A DNA stretch of 64,000 nucleotides from UBA1479 sp964012715 (GCA_964012715.1 CAXGUG010000002.1:1-64000); one strand, 5' to 3'. Positions 20,114-29,921 are shown, counted from the first letter of the stretch. Translations and numbers: made by a program. Notes: generated by a model from the letters alone, not told the origin.

Positions 20114-20617
20114 ATGTTTGCCGATTGCCCCGTGACCCTTGTCGTCGCCATGGCCGAGAACCGCTGCATCGGGCGGGACAACATGCTGCCCTGGCATATC
20201 CCGACGGATCTGAAACGGTTCAAGGCCGTGACCATGGGGCATCCCATGATCATGGGGCGCAAGACGTTCCTGTCCATCGGGCGGGTGCTGCCGGGGCGGC
20301 CCAACATCATCGTCACCCGTGACCGGGATTTCCGGGCCGAGGGTGCCGAAATCGTCCATTCCCTGGAAGACGCCCTGGCCGCGGCCAAGGCCCATGGCAC
20401 GGGCGAGATCATGGTCATCGGCGGGGCCGATATCTTCGGCCAGGCCCTGCCCATCGCCGACAAGCTGGATATCTGCCACGTCCACGCCGAGGTGCCGGGC
20501 GATACCTTCTTTCCGGAGATCGATCCGGACCAATGGACCGAGGCTTCGCGGGAAGACCACAATCCGGACCAATCGGATGGCCCGTCTTACAGCTTCGTGG
20601 TGTATAATAAGGGGTGA
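20114..20617 (+). CDS. folA: Dihydrofolate reductase
   Basis: 167 residues, the usual size. VTLVVAMAENRCIGRDNMLP, LPWHIPTDLKRFK with the catalytic acidic residue, MGRKTFLSIGRVLPGRPN and IMVIGGADIFGQAL are classic DHFR motifs. It regenerates tetrahydrofolate in the cytosol and forms an operon with thyA. Confidence 0.96.
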   Translation: MFADCPVTLVVAMAENRCIGRDNMLPWHIPTDLKRFKAVTMGHPMIMGRKTFLSIGRVLPGRPNIIVTRDRDFRAEGAEIVHSLEDALAAAKAHGTGEIMVIGGADIFGQALPIADKLDICHVHAEVPGDTFFPEIDPDQWTEASREDHNPDQSDGPSYSFVVYNKG

Positions 20618-20651
20618 TGGGGGTTTTTGAGTTCCGCGGAGGAGCAGGCCC

Positions 20652-21065
20652 ATGCCCAAGTTTTCAATGAAACAGGATTTGAACGTCGCCGCCGACCAGG
20701 TCTGGAACCTGATCGGGCGTTTTAACGCCTTGCCCGATTGGCATCCGGGGGTCGAGGCGGCTGAGTTGAAGAACGCCGGTCAGGTTCGCAAGCTGGCCCT
20801 GGCGGGCGGCGGCACGATCATCGAAAAGCTGGAAAAGGTCGACGACAAGACGCGCACCTATTCCTACACCATCGAGGACAGCCCCCTGCCGGTGAAGAAC
20901 TACCGCGCCGAACTGACCGTCCATGACGATGGCGAGGGCGCGTCGTCGGTCGAATGGACGGCCGAGTTCGAAGCTGCGGGCGTGCCGGAGAACGACGCCA
21001 TGAAGGCGATCCAGGATGTCTATCAAAGCGGCCTGGACAACCTTCAGAAGATGTTCGGCGCCTGA
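20652..21065 (+). CDS. SRPBCC family protein (MxaD-like)
   Basis: A 137-residue START/Bet v1-fold protein: DQVWNLIGRFNALPDWHPGV, IIEKLEKVDDKTRTYSYTI and SVEWTAEFEA are the usual polyketide-cyclase/MxaD-like pattern. A good GGAGGAG ribosome site precedes ATG 20652. It lies 34 bases after folA, probably in the same transcript, but no metabolic link is evident. Ligand unknown. Confidence 0.82.
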   Translation: MPKFSMKQDLNVAADQVWNLIGRFNALPDWHPGVEAAELKNAGQVRKLALAGGGTIIEKLEKVDDKTRTYSYTIEDSPLPVKNYRAELTVHDDGEGASSVEWTAEFEAAGVPENDAMKAIQDVYQSGLDNLQKMFGA

Positions 21066-21176
21066 TGCGATATCTGGTGGAGCGGCCTGCCGTTCGTCGT
21101 TAGACTTTCGCCTTCCAACATTCCGGCGTTCCCGCGCGGGGATGGCCCGCGCGGCGGCGCCCAGCGGGAGGCGGAC

Positions 21177-22328
21177 ATGGTGGAGAGGGACGGGCAGGCT
21201 ACCGGGCGACGGGCGATCATTCTGATCCCGGGCCTGGAAGAAGCAGAAAAGTCGGAAAAACGGGACTTGTTGGTCGCCAATCTGGTGACCATCGAGGGGC
21301 GCCGCCTGCGCGTTGACGGAACGGTGCAGGTCGGAGCGGAGGCAGGCGTTCGCCTTCGGGCCGAGCCACTGCGGGGCGATGTCGATGCCGTTGCCCGGGA
21401 ATTGGACGTGTTCGAAGCCTATTGGACGGACATGACCGTTAAATCCCAGGAACAAGGGCTGAAGCACAAACTGCGCCTGGGTTTCAGCCTCCTGTTCTTT
21501 TGGGTGTTCAGCTATCGGTTTTGGGGGGCGTTTTCGATCTCTCGCTGGATGACCCTGGGCATGCTCGCCAGCGGCGGCCTGATGTGCTTGTGGTTCCTGT
21601 CGCTTGCCGTGTTGGCGGCCAATGCCTTGTCGGTGCAGGACCTGGTGCCCGCCGAACTGCAATCCAGTCCGACCGTGACCAAGGGCGTGACCTGGGCCAA
21701 GGAAACCCTGGGCAGTGTGGCCTCGACCGAATTTTGGGGGGTGATAACCCTGCTTCTGGCCATGGTTCCGGTCGAGACGGGGATCAAGATCGCGGCCTTC
21801 ACCAAGCATTACCTGCAGGACGTGCCGGACGAAACCGGGGTCGGCCTGCGGGCGCGGATCCGCAGTCGGGTCACGGCGGTGATCGAAGAGGTGTCGAAAT
21901 CCGAGGAATATGACGAGATCTTCGTGACCGGGCACAGCTTCGGCACGGTTATCGCGACCGACATTCTGGCCGATTGGCCGCACGAGGCCGACAGGGCCCG
22001 GGTGACCTTTGTCACCTGGGGCTCGCCGATGGCGATGTTGCAGTTCCGCTCGGTCTGGCTGCGTGACCAGTTGGCGGCGATTGCACGTCCGGGCGCGGTC
22101 GCGCGGTGGTGCGACTTTTGGTCGCCGACGGATTGGCTGTGTAGCCGTGTTCCGGTCGAACAAGGCGGAGCGGTTGAGTTGTCGAGCCGGCGGCTGGCGT
22201 TCGAAGCGCCGTTTCACCAGCGCCTGACGGGCGAGACCCACAAGCTCTACTACAAGGAACAGGCGGTGTTGGAATTCCTGGCCGCCCCCTTGCCGCTCGT
22301 GGCGGAAGAGGGCGTCGCCGAAGCCTGA
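21177..22328 (+). CDS. Membrane-anchored alpha/beta-hydrolase-like protein of unknown function
   Basis: A 383-residue protein. It begins with a strand-loop stretch (AIILIPGLEEAEKSEKRDLL), has hydrophobic segments near 105-124, 128-150 and 181-200, then a cytoplasmic lipase-like part with EIFVTGHSFGTVIATDIL carrying a GHSFG nucleophile elbow. The C-terminal FHQRLTGETHKLYYKEQAV may supply the histidine. I do not recognise a named family. It is convergent with the Mrp gene, 21 bases apart. Confidence 0.65.
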   Translation: MVERDGQATGRRAIILIPGLEEAEKSEKRDLLVANLVTIEGRRLRVDGTVQVGAEAGVRLRAEPLRGDVDAVARELDVFEAYWTDMTVKSQEQGLKHKLRLGFSLLFFWVFSYRFWGAFSISRWMTLGMLASGGLMCLWFLSLAVLAANALSVQDLVPAELQSSPTVTKGVTWAKETLGSVASTEFWGVITLLLAMVPVETGIKIAAFTKHYLQDVPDETGVGLRARIRSRVTAVIEEVSKSEEYDEIFVTGHSFGTVIATDILADWPHEADRARVTFVTWGSPMAMLQFRSVWLRDQLAAIARPGAVARWCDFWSPTDWLCSRVPVEQGGAVELSSRRLAFEAPFHQRLTGETHKLYYKEQAVLEFLAAPLPLVAEEGVAEA

Positions 22329-22349
22329 GCCCGCCGCCGTTTGAAGCCG

Positions 22350-23507
22350 TTACTGGAAAACGATCGTCGGGCCGCTTTTGGCGCCTTCGCCGGTGGCTTT
22401 CTCGATCCGGGTCCAGACCTCGCGGGCGATTTCGCGATATTTCTTCGCGTGTTCGCCTTCCGGCACCGAAACGACGATCGGCGTGCCGCCGTCTGCGTTG
22501 GTGCGGATGTCCAGATGCAGCGGGACCTCGCCCAGGAAGTCGACGCCCAGGCGGTCGGCTTCCTGACGGGCGCCGCCGTGGCCGAAGATTTCCGTCCGTT
22601 CGCCGCAGTTCGGGCAGGCGAAATAGCTCATGTTTTCGACAATGCCGAACACCGGCACGTCGACCTTGCGGAACATGTTCAGGCCCTTGCGGGCGTCCAG
22701 CAGGGCAATGTCCTGCGGGGTCGAGACGATCACCGCCCCGGTCAACGGCACGCGCTGCGCCATGGTTAATTGGGCGTCGCCGGTGCCCGGCGGCATGTCG
22801 ACCACCAGAACGTCCAATTCGCCCCAATTGACGTCGCGCATCATTTGCTCCAGCGCCGATTGAACCATCGGGCCGCGCCAGATCATCGGCGTTTCCTCGT
22901 CGACCATGAAGCCCATGGACATGACCTTCACGCCGTAATTTTCCATGGGGTCCAGGGTCTTGCCGTCCTTCGACGACGGCTGGCCGGTGATGCCCATCAT
23001 GCGCGGCATCGACGGGCCGTAGATATCGGCGTCGAGCAGGCCGACCTTCTTACCTTCGGCAGCCAGGCCCAGGGCCAGGTTGACGGCGGTGGTCGATTTG
23101 CCGACCCCGCCCTTGCCCGAGGCGACGGCGATGATCGAGCGCACGCCCGGCAGCATGTCGGCCCCGGCCTGCGGCGCTGGGCCGCGGTCCTGAGCGGGAC
23201 CATGCCCGCCCGGGCGGCCCTGGCTTTGCGGCGGGGGCGGGGCGGCGTTGCCGCCCTTGCGCTCGGCCGTCAGCACGGCGGTCACGGTCAGAACGCCATC
23301 CAGGGCATGGACCGTTTTTTCCGCCTGTTTGCGGACTTCTTCCATTTCGCCGGCGCGGGCCGGATCGATTTCGATGGCAAAGGCGACATGGCCGTCCTTT
23401 TCCTGAAGGCCCTGGATCATCCGGGCCTCGACCAGATTCTTGCCCGTGACTGGGTCGGTCACGGTGGCCAATGCCTCCAGAATCGTTTGCTGGTTTGTCT
23501 GCGCCAT
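22350..23507 (-). CDS. apbC: Mrp/NBP35-type iron-sulphur cluster carrier ATPase
   Basis: 385 residues. An N-terminal MIP18/DUF59 domain (LATVTDPVTGKNLVEARMI), a Pro/Gln/Gly-rich linker near 105-130, then the deviant Walker A VASGKGGVGKSTTAVNLALG, LLDADIYGPSMPRMMG, VVDMPPGTGDAQLT and the cluster-binding pair in YFACPNCGERTE. It transfers Fe-S clusters to apoproteins. The frame continues upstream to 24716 antisense to hflK, but homology begins at ATG 23507. Confidence 0.93.
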   Translation of the reverse strand: MAQTNQQTILEALATVTDPVTGKNLVEARMIQGLQEKDGHVAFAIEIDPARAGEMEEVRKQAEKTVHALDGVLTVTAVLTAERKGGNAAPPPPQSQGRPGGHGPAQDRGPAPQAGADMLPGVRSIIAVASGKGGVGKSTTAVNLALGLAAEGKKVGLLDADIYGPSMPRMMGITGQPSSKDGKTLDPMENYGVKVMSMGFMVDEETPMIWRGPMVQSALEQMMRDVNWGELDVLVVDMPPGTGDAQLTMAQRVPLTGAVIVSTPQDIALLDARKGLNMFRKVDVPVFGIVENMSYFACPNCGERTEIFGHGGARQEADRLGVDFLGEVPLHLDIRTNADGGTPIVVSVPEGEHAKKYREIAREVWTRIEKATGEGAKSGPTIVFQ

Positions 23508-23732
23508 CCTTGAAATCTCCGGGTTATAAGCCGATATTCGCCGTGCGTCCGGGTTAATGCCCCATCGACGGGTGTTGATGCAAGTCCGCGCTGAGGTGTG
23601 GACGGGTATCTTCGGGCGCGGGAAGATAAAGCAAATGGCGTTCCGGACCCGGATTACAAGGGCCGGAAGGCGCGAAACGGACCGCCCATAGGGGCGGCAT
23701 GTAACGGAAGAACAGAGAGGTAATCCCGGAAA

Positions 23733-24866
23733 ATGGCCTGGAGACCACAAGGCGGAGGCCCCTGGGGGGGCGGCGGAGGCGGCGGTGGCCCTTGGGGCGG
23801 CGGCGGCGGAAACGGCGGCGGCGGTGGACCCCGTGGCGGCGGCCCGAACCCACCCGACATCGAGGAACTGCTGCGTAAAAGCCAGGACAGCATGAAAAAA
23901 TTCATGCCGGGCGGCGCCGGTGGTGCGAAAGGCGTGGTCGTCGGCCTGCTGATCGCCGTGGCGCTGTGGCTGGGGCTGACGGTTCCGTACCGTATTCAGC
24001 CGGGCGAACAGGGCGTCGAGCTTATGTTCGGTGAATTCGTCAAGCGCACCGGGCCGGGTCTGAACTTCTGGTTCCCCACCCCGATCGGCGAAGTCATCAA
24101 GGTCAACGTTGAAAACACCAACACCATCAACGTCGGCTTCCGTGGCGGCAATACCATCGGCCGGACCACCAGCTCGCGCGATGTGACGTTGGAAAGCATG
24201 ATGCTGACCGGCGACCAGAACATCGCCGACATCGATTTCATCGTGCAGTGGCGTATCAAGAACGCCGCCGACTTCCTGTTCAACATCCGCGACCCGGAAG
24301 GCACCATCAAGGTCGCCGCCGAAAGCGCGATGCGTGAAATCGTCGGTCGCACGACGCTGGAAGAAGCCATCACCAAAAATCGTGGCGGCGTCGAACAGCA
24401 AACCCGCGATCTGCTGCAGAAAATCCTGGACGATTACGGCGCCGGGATCGCGATCGCCGAACTGAAGATGCAGAAGGCGGACCCGCCGAAGGAAGTCATC
24501 GATGCCTTCAACGACGTGCAGCGCGCCCGGCAGGACCAGGAGCGCTCGGTCAACGAAGCCGTGGCCTACCGCAACAACGTGGTGCCGCGGGCCAAGGGTG
24601 ACGCCGACAAGCTGATCGCCGAGGCGACGGCCTACAAGGAACAGATGATCAAGGACGCGCAGGGTGAAGCCGAACGCTTCCTGTCCGTCTACAACGCCTA
24701 TCTGACCAACAAGCAAGTGACCAAGCGTCGCCTGTATCTGGAACGCATGCAGGACATCCTGTCGACCGCCGACAAGATCATCCTCGACGAAGGCAAGAAC
24801 GGCTCCAAAGTCGTTCCTTATCTGCCGCTCAACGACCTGCGTAAGTCCCAGGGAGGCGCCAAATGA
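23733..24866 (+). CDS. hflK: HflK, FtsH protease modulator
   Basis: 377 residues. A Gly/Trp/Pro-rich cytoplasmic head, one membrane helix near 68-87 (VVVGLLIAVALWLGLTVPY), then a periplasmic SPFH/band-7 domain with QPGEQGVELMFGEFVKRTGP and a long charged coiled coil around 250-320. HflK and HflC form a large membrane cage around FtsH. The stop overlaps the hflC start by 4 bases. Confidence 0.96.
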   Translation: MAWRPQGGGPWGGGGGGGGPWGGGGGNGGGGGPRGGGPNPPDIEELLRKSQDSMKKFMPGGAGGAKGVVVGLLIAVALWLGLTVPYRIQPGEQGVELMFGEFVKRTGPGLNFWFPTPIGEVIKVNVENTNTINVGFRGGNTIGRTTSSRDVTLESMMLTGDQNIADIDFIVQWRIKNAADFLFNIRDPEGTIKVAAESAMREIVGRTTLEEAITKNRGGVEQQTRDLLQKILDDYGAGIAIAELKMQKADPPKEVIDAFNDVQRARQDQERSVNEAVAYRNNVVPRAKGDADKLIAEATAYKEQMIKDAQGEAERFLSVYNAYLTNKQVTKRRLYLERMQDILSTADKIILDEGKNGSKVVPYLPLNDLRKSQGGAK

Positions 24867-25744
24867 AACGCTCGGCTCTACTCATCCTCGCGGTGATCGT
24901 CGGTGTTGCCGGCATCTGCGCCTTCAGCGCCATGTACACCGTGCGTCAGGATCAGCAGGCGCTGGTTCTGCAATTCGGTAATCCGGTCGGTGTCGAACGC
25001 ACCCCGGGTCTGAAGTTCAAAATGCCGTTCATCCAGAACGTCGAATACTACGATCGGCGCATTCTGGATCTCGATCCGCCGGTTCAGGAAGTCATCCTGG
25101 CCGACCAAAAGCGCATCAACGTCGATGCCTTCGCGCGGTATCAGATCGTCGATCCGCTGGAGTTCCGCAAACGCGCCGGCACCGACGCCAACTTCCGCAA
25201 CGTGTTCGGCGGCCGTCTGAACGCAGGCATCCGCGCCGAAATCGGCAAGATCCTGCTGCCCGACATGCTGACTGAAAAGCGGTCCGAGGTCATGGACCGC
25301 ATCGCCAACCTGCTGCGGGCCCAGGCCCCTGAATTCGGGGTCAAGGTCATCGACGTCCGCATCGGGCGTACGGACCTGCCGGAAGCGACCTCGCAGGCGG
25401 TGTTCAACCGCATGCGCTCCGACCGTATCGCCGAGGCCGCGGAACTGCGCGCCAAAGGCGAAGAGCAGAAGACGCGTATTCAGGCCGAGGCCGACCGCGA
25501 CAAGGTCGTGATCCTGGCCGAAGCCCGCCGCAAGTCGGAAATCCTGCGTGGTGAAGGCGATGGCGAACGGACCCGCATCCTGAATGCCGCCTACGGCAAG
25601 GATGCCGAGTTCTTCGACTTCTATCGTTCCCTGGATGCCTTGAGTGCCGCGGTCAACCCCGGCACGTCCATGGTTCTCAGCCCGGATTCCGAGCTGTTCC
25701 AGTTCTTCAACGCGCTTAAGGACGGCACGTCCCGCGCCCGCTGA
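24863..25744 (+). CDS. hflC: HflC, FtsH protease modulator
   Basis: 293 residues, with an N-terminal signal anchor (LLILAVIVGVAGICAFSAMY), band-7 domain starting VRQDQQALVLQFGNPVG and a Glu/Arg/Ala-rich coiled coil (KGEEQKTRIQAEADRDKVV). Partner of HflK and translationally coupled to it. Confidence 0.96.
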   Translation: MKRSALLILAVIVGVAGICAFSAMYTVRQDQQALVLQFGNPVGVERTPGLKFKMPFIQNVEYYDRRILDLDPPVQEVILADQKRINVDAFARYQIVDPLEFRKRAGTDANFRNVFGGRLNAGIRAEIGKILLPDMLTEKRSEVMDRIANLLRAQAPEFGVKVIDVRIGRTDLPEATSQAVFNRMRSDRIAEAAELRAKGEEQKTRIQAEADRDKVVILAEARRKSEILRGEGDGERTRILNAAYGKDAEFFDFYRSLDALSAAVNPGTSMVLSPDSELFQFFNALKDGTSRAR

Positions 25745-25799
25745 CGCGGGCCGGGGCCGTCCCGGTATTCGGCGGGGCGGCTTGGCTGGAACGGTCGGC

Positions 25800-25985
25800 A
25801 TGAAAGACCTTTATACGGCATTGGGTCTCGTCCTCGTGATCGAGGGCGTGACCTATGCCCTTTTCCCCGAAGGCATGCAGCGGGCGATGACCGCGATGCG
25901 GGAAATGGCCCCTGGTGCATTGCGCATGGCGGGGCTGTTCGCCGCGGTGTTGGGTGTTGTCATCGTCTGGCTGATCCGAGGTTAG
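25800..25985 (+). CDS. DUF2065 family small membrane protein
   Basis: 61 residues with two hydrophobic helices, LGLVLVIEGVTYALFPEGM and LRMAGLFAAVLGVVIVWLIRG. This length and the FPEGM turn fit the DUF2065 family, commonly found next to hflKC. Start ATG 25800 lies 55 bases after hflC; the longer frame upstream lies inside hflC and is not real. Confidence 0.85.
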   Translation: MKDLYTALGLVLVIEGVTYALFPEGMQRAMTAMREMAPGALRMAGLFAAVLGVVIVWLIRG

Positions 25986-26100
25986 ATTGAGGGCGCGACC
26001 GGAAATCGAATTTTGCCGGAACCTGGTCGCAACTGCCCAAAACATACCGGGGTGAGGCCATTGTACGGCCATATTCCCAGGCAAAATCAAAGGCTACCCC

Positions 26101-26124
26101 AAGGGCGGCATTTCAAACGCCCTT
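26101..26124 (+). terminator. Hairpin after the hflKC-DUF2065 run
   Basis: Arms AAGGGCG (26101-26107) and CGCCCTT (26118-26124) with a 10-base loop, about 115 bases after the DUF2065 stop. Only a short T stretch follows, so termination strength is uncertain. The remainder up to 26254 should hold the htrA promoter, which I cannot pin down. Confidence 0.35.
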
Positions 26125-26254
26125 ATTCGCTCACTGTTTAATATTCGCGGGGTCCGTGTCATGATCCCCACGCCGTGGTTCCCACGCCGTGCCCCCCATG
26201 CCTAGAATTCCCAATGGCATGGTCCCGCATGTGACGGAAAGACAAGGTGTTCAG

Positions 26255-27775
26255 ATGAAAGAGATTCGTCTAACCAAACAGGACGCGCCGATCGCCGCAG
26301 CCGACGACCGCGCACCCCTGCGGATGGCGCGTATCAGCGCGATGATCACGGCGGTCGTGTTTGCCGCCATGGTAATGATGACGGCGGCGGCCCATGCCCG
26401 CCCCGCCCCGGAAGGTTTCGCCGATCTGGCGGAAAAGCTTCTGCCCTCGGTGGTCAATATTTCGACCACGCAGACCATCGAAAGCCGCGGTTTCGAAATG
26501 CCGCAGCTGCCGCCTGGATCGCCGTTCGAGGACTTCTTCAAGGAATTCTTCGACCGTGGCCAGCCCAACGGCAAGCCGCAGGCGCGTAAGGCGACTTCGC
26601 TGGGTTCCGGCTTCATCATCGACGACAACCACGTGGTGACCAACAACCACGTGATCCAGGACGCCGATGAGATCGAGGTCATTCTGCAGGACGACACCCG
26701 CCTCAAGGCGGAACTGGTCGGCCGCGATCAGAAGACCGACATCGCGGTGCTGAAGGTCGACCTCAAAGGTCAGAAGTATCACGCCCTCAGCCTCGGCGAT
26801 TCCGAGAAATCCCGCGTCGGCGACTGGGTCGTCGCGATCGGTAACCCGTTCGGCCTGGGCGGTACGGTCACGGCCGGTATCATCTCGGCCCGCGGTCGAG
26901 ATATCTCCGCCGGCCCGTACGACAACTTCATTCAGACCGATGCCTCCATCAACCGGGGCAACTCGGGCGGCCCGCTGTTCAACATGACCGGCGAAGTCAT
27001 CGGCATCAACACGGCCATCTTCTCGCCGTCCGGCGGCAGCGTCGGCATCGGCTTCGCCGTGCCCATGTCCACCGCCAAGCCGGTTATCGCCCAGCTGATC
27101 AAAAGCGGTCAGGTCAAGCGCGGCTGGTTGGGTGTGCATATCCAGCAGGTCACGCCGGAAGTCGCCGAAAGCCTGGGCCTGAAGGAGCCGACCGGTGCGC
27201 TCGTCGCCCAGGTCGTTGACGAAGGTCCCGCCGCCAAGGGCAAGATCCAGCGTGGCGACGTGATCCTGAAGTTCAACAACCGCAAGGTTCACGAAATGCG
27301 CAAACTGCCGCGCATCGTCGCCGACACCGCTGTGGGCGTCGAAGTGCCGGTCGAAGTCTGGCGCGAGAACAAGAAGGTCGATCTGAAGGTCAAGGTCGGT
27401 GAACTGCAGGAAGAGCAGACCCAGGTCGCGGCCCGCACCGAAAAGGGTGCCGACGGTCCGGTCAAATCCAAGGTCGTCGACGATCTGGGCCTGACCCTGT
27501 CCGCCATCACCGGCAGCGCCATCCAGGAATTCAAGCTGGGTGACGACGCCAAGGGTGTTCTGGTGACCGATGTCAACGGCACCGGCCCGGCGGCGGAAAA
27601 GGGCGTGCGTCCCGGCGATTTGATCGTCGAGGTCGGGCAGGAAGAAGTCGCCTCGCCCGAGGACGTGGTCCGCAAGGTCAAGGAAGCCCGCGACGCCGGA
27701 CGGAAATCCGTGCTGTTGCTGGTTCAGGGACAGAACGGCCTGCGCTTCGTGGCGATCCGCCTCGGCAACGGCTGA
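26255..27775 (+). CDS. Periplasmic serine endopeptidase, DegP/HtrA (Do) family
   Basis: 506 residues. A long signal region (ISAMITAVVFAAMVMMTAAA), protease domain with His 132 (NNHVI), Asp 162 (KTDIAVLKVD) and Ser 237 (RGNSGGPLFN), then two PDZ domains starting near 290 and 410. It degrades or refolds damaged envelope proteins. ATG 26255 preceded by AAGGTG is preferred over the GTG at 26189. Placement after hflKC gathers inner-membrane and periplasmic quality control together. Confidence 0.93.
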   Translation: MKEIRLTKQDAPIAAADDRAPLRMARISAMITAVVFAAMVMMTAAAHARPAPEGFADLAEKLLPSVVNISTTQTIESRGFEMPQLPPGSPFEDFFKEFFDRGQPNGKPQARKATSLGSGFIIDDNHVVTNNHVIQDADEIEVILQDDTRLKAELVGRDQKTDIAVLKVDLKGQKYHALSLGDSEKSRVGDWVVAIGNPFGLGGTVTAGIISARGRDISAGPYDNFIQTDASINRGNSGGPLFNMTGEVIGINTAIFSPSGGSVGIGFAVPMSTAKPVIAQLIKSGQVKRGWLGVHIQQVTPEVAESLGLKEPTGALVAQVVDEGPAAKGKIQRGDVILKFNNRKVHEMRKLPRIVADTAVGVEVPVEVWRENKKVDLKVKVGELQEEQTQVAARTEKGADGPVKSKVVDDLGLTLSAITGSAIQEFKLGDDAKGVLVTDVNGTGPAAEKGVRPGDLIVEVGQEEVASPEDVVRKVKEARDAGRKSVLLLVQGQNGLRFVAIRLGNG

Positions 27776-27801
27776 TCCTATCCGACACGACTGAAATGGA
27801 G

Positions 27802-27825
27802 ACGGCGCCCTTGGGGCGCCGTTTT
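27802..27825 (+). terminator. Intrinsic terminator after htrA
   Basis: ACGGCGCCC-TT-GGGGCGCCGT followed by TTT, 26 bases after the htrA stop. It also faces the convergent serB stop and may work in both directions. Confidence 0.8.
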
Positions 27826-27848
27826 CATGTCTGGAATGGGTGGTGATT

Positions 27849-28745
27849 TCAACCGGTGACGAAGTCGTCCCGGCGATAGCCCTGGGCATAGAGCAGGCCG
27901 CTCAGGTCGGCGTGGTCCAGCTTGACCCGCGCCGCGTCGCGCAGGATCGGCTTGCCGCGATAGGCGCAGCCCAGACCCGCCGCCTGGATCATTTCCAAGT
28001 CGTTGGCTCCGTCGCCGATGGCCGCCGTGTCGGCCAGGGCCAGGCCCCGTTCCGTCGCCAGCTTGACCAGGGCCTCGTATTTGGCCGAGCGGCCCAGGAT
28101 CGGCTCCACCACCTTGCCGGTCAGCTTGCCGTTTTCGATTTCGAACTCGTTCGCCATGTTGGTGTGGAAGCCCACCCGATCGGCAATGCGCGAGGTGAAA
28201 TAGGTGAACCCGCCGGAAACCAGCGCCGTCATCGCGCCCGCCGCCGCCATGGTGCGGACCAGGGTTTCCGCGCCGGGTGACAATTCGACCTCGTCATAGG
28301 CCGTCTTCAGCGCCGTTTCGGACAGGTCGGCCAGCATGGCGACGCGCTCGCGCAGGGCGCCGGCGAAATCCAGTTCGCCGCGCATGGCGCGGTCGGTGAT
28401 ATCGGCGATGATCTCTTCCTTGCCCGCGATCCGTGCAATGTCGGTCAGGGTCTCTGACGTGACGATGGTCGAATCCATGTCGGCGAGCAGCAGCATCTTG
28501 CGCCGGCCTTCGGCGGCTTGGGCGACGACGTCGATGGTTTTGCCGGCGACGACCTGTCGTGCGGCGGCGTCGGCTTGGTCCGGAACCAGGCCCTCGAAGC
28601 CTAGATCGCAGGCCTGTCCCTCGCATAACCAATCGGGACGACCGGTTTCCGCGCCGAGCGCCTTGAGCCGCGTCGCCGCCTCGGCGACAATGCCCGCATC
28701 CAGTTCGCCGCCCTTGGCGGCAATCAGCGTAACGACAAATTCCAT
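27849..28745 (-). CDS. serB: Phosphoserine phosphatase
   Basis: 298 residues. An N-terminal ACT-like region of about 75 residues is followed by a HAD domain: nucleophile motif LLADMDSTIVTSETL, VSGGFTYFTSRIADRVG, and the metal-binding AIGDGANDLEMIQAAGLG. It makes L-serine from phosphoserine. It is divergent from miaA with only about 40 bases between start codons, so the two promoters overlap. Confidence 0.95.
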   Translation of the reverse strand: MEFVVTLIAAKGGELDAGIVAEAATRLKALGAETGRPDWLCEGQACDLGFEGLVPDQADAAARQVVAGKTIDVVAQAAEGRRKMLLLADMDSTIVTSETLTDIARIAGKEEIIADITDRAMRGELDFAGALRERVAMLADLSETALKTAYDEVELSPGAETLVRTMAAAGAMTALVSGGFTYFTSRIADRVGFHTNMANEFEIENGKLTGKVVEPILGRSAKYEALVKLATERGLALADTAAIGDGANDLEMIQAAGLGCAYRGKPILRDAARVKLDHADLSGLLYAQGYRRDDFVTG

Positions 28746-28788
28746 GTTAGATCCGATCCGGCGACGGTTGAGCGATGGGGGAGGGAAA

Positions 28789-29772
28789 GTGACCGATTTT
28801 CAAGACCCTGAAAACCCCCCGCAGTGTGAAAATTCCGCGCCCGTGGTGATCGTTACCGGGCCGACGGCGGGTGGCAAGTCGGGTCTGGCCCTGGCCTTGG
28901 CGCAGCGCTTGAACGGGGTCATCGTCAATGCAGACAGCATGCAGGTCTATCGCGACCTGCGCGTTCTGACGGCCCGTCCGAGCGAGGCAGAGGAATCCCT
29001 CGCCCCGCATCGCCTGTTCGGGGTGCTGGGCGCCGAGGAGCGATGCTCGGTCGGGCGCTGGTTGGAGTTGGCGGTCGAGGCGATAGCCGCGACCCGCGCC
29101 GAGGGGCGCCTGCCGATCGTCGTCGGCGGTACCGGCATGTATCTGAAAGCGCTGACCCAGGGGCTGGCCCCCGTGCCCGAGGTTCCGGAAGCGGTCACGG
29201 CGGAATCGACGGCGCTATATGAAAACCTCGGCGGCGAAGCGTTTTGTGATCGCTTGGCCGCACTCGATCCTGAGGCGGCGCAAACACTCCCGCCGGGCGA
29301 CCGGCAGCGCCTGATCCGCGCCCATGCCGTGGCGGTCGCCACCGGGCAGACCCTGGCCGCGTGGCAGGCGGCGCATCCCGAAGACGGACCCGTGGCCGGG
29401 CCGTTCTTTACGATATTGGTGTTGCCGCCGCGTTCGGCGCTTTATGCCTCTTGCGACGGGCGGTTCACCGAGATGCTTGACCAAGGGGCCGTGGAAGAGG
29501 TCGAAGCCCTGATGGCGCGGGGGCTGGACCCGTCCTTGCCCGGCATGCGCGCCGTCGGTGTGCGGGAGCTTGCCGCCGCCATGGCCTGCGAGATGACTTG
29601 GGGCGAGGCTGCGGAGAAATCCCGCCAAGCGACCCGCAATTACGCCAAGCGCCAGATGACCTGGTTCCGCCATCAATTGCATCCCGACTTGGTTCTGGAG
29701 CGTGGCGGACCGGAGGCAATGGTCCAGGTTCTGGACCATCCGCGGTTTGCCGCGCTTGTCAGGAACGTGTAA
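28789..29772 (+). CDS. miaA: tRNA dimethylallyltransferase
   Basis: 327 residues. P-loop VTGPTAGGKSGLALALAQ, then NADSMQVYRDLRVLTARPS, HRLFGVL, VVGGTGMYLKALTQGL and the C-terminal ATRNYAKRQMTWFRHQL. It prenylates A37 of tRNAs reading UNN codons. I prefer GTG 28789, which has a strong GGGGGAGGG site, over ATG 28744, which has none and would nearly abut the serB start. Confidence 0.94.
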   Translation: MTDFQDPENPPQCENSAPVVIVTGPTAGGKSGLALALAQRLNGVIVNADSMQVYRDLRVLTARPSEAEESLAPHRLFGVLGAEERCSVGRWLELAVEAIAATRAEGRLPIVVGGTGMYLKALTQGLAPVPEVPEAVTAESTALYENLGGEAFCDRLAALDPEAAQTLPPGDRQRLIRAHAVAVATGQTLAAWQAAHPEDGPVAGPFFTILVLPPRSALYASCDGRFTEMLDQGAVEEVEALMARGLDPSLPGMRAVGVRELAAAMACEMTWGEAAEKSRQATRNYAKRQMTWFRHQLHPDLVLERGGPEAMVQVLDHPRFAALVRNV

Positions 29773-29921
29773 GCCCGAAAGAGGATGCTAAAGGCGTCGG
29801 TGGCGGGGTGCCTCATTCTCGCCACCTCGGTCATTCAGCCTTGCAGCCGAACATTCCGGGTTGGTCGTCCATTGTCGGGCCGCCGGTGTTTTTCGTAATT
29901 GCCGATCAGCGGTCGTGAAAC

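Noticed and set aside
23508..24716. Upstream extension of the mrp frame
   Set aside because: It is antisense to hflK; Mrp homology begins at 23507.
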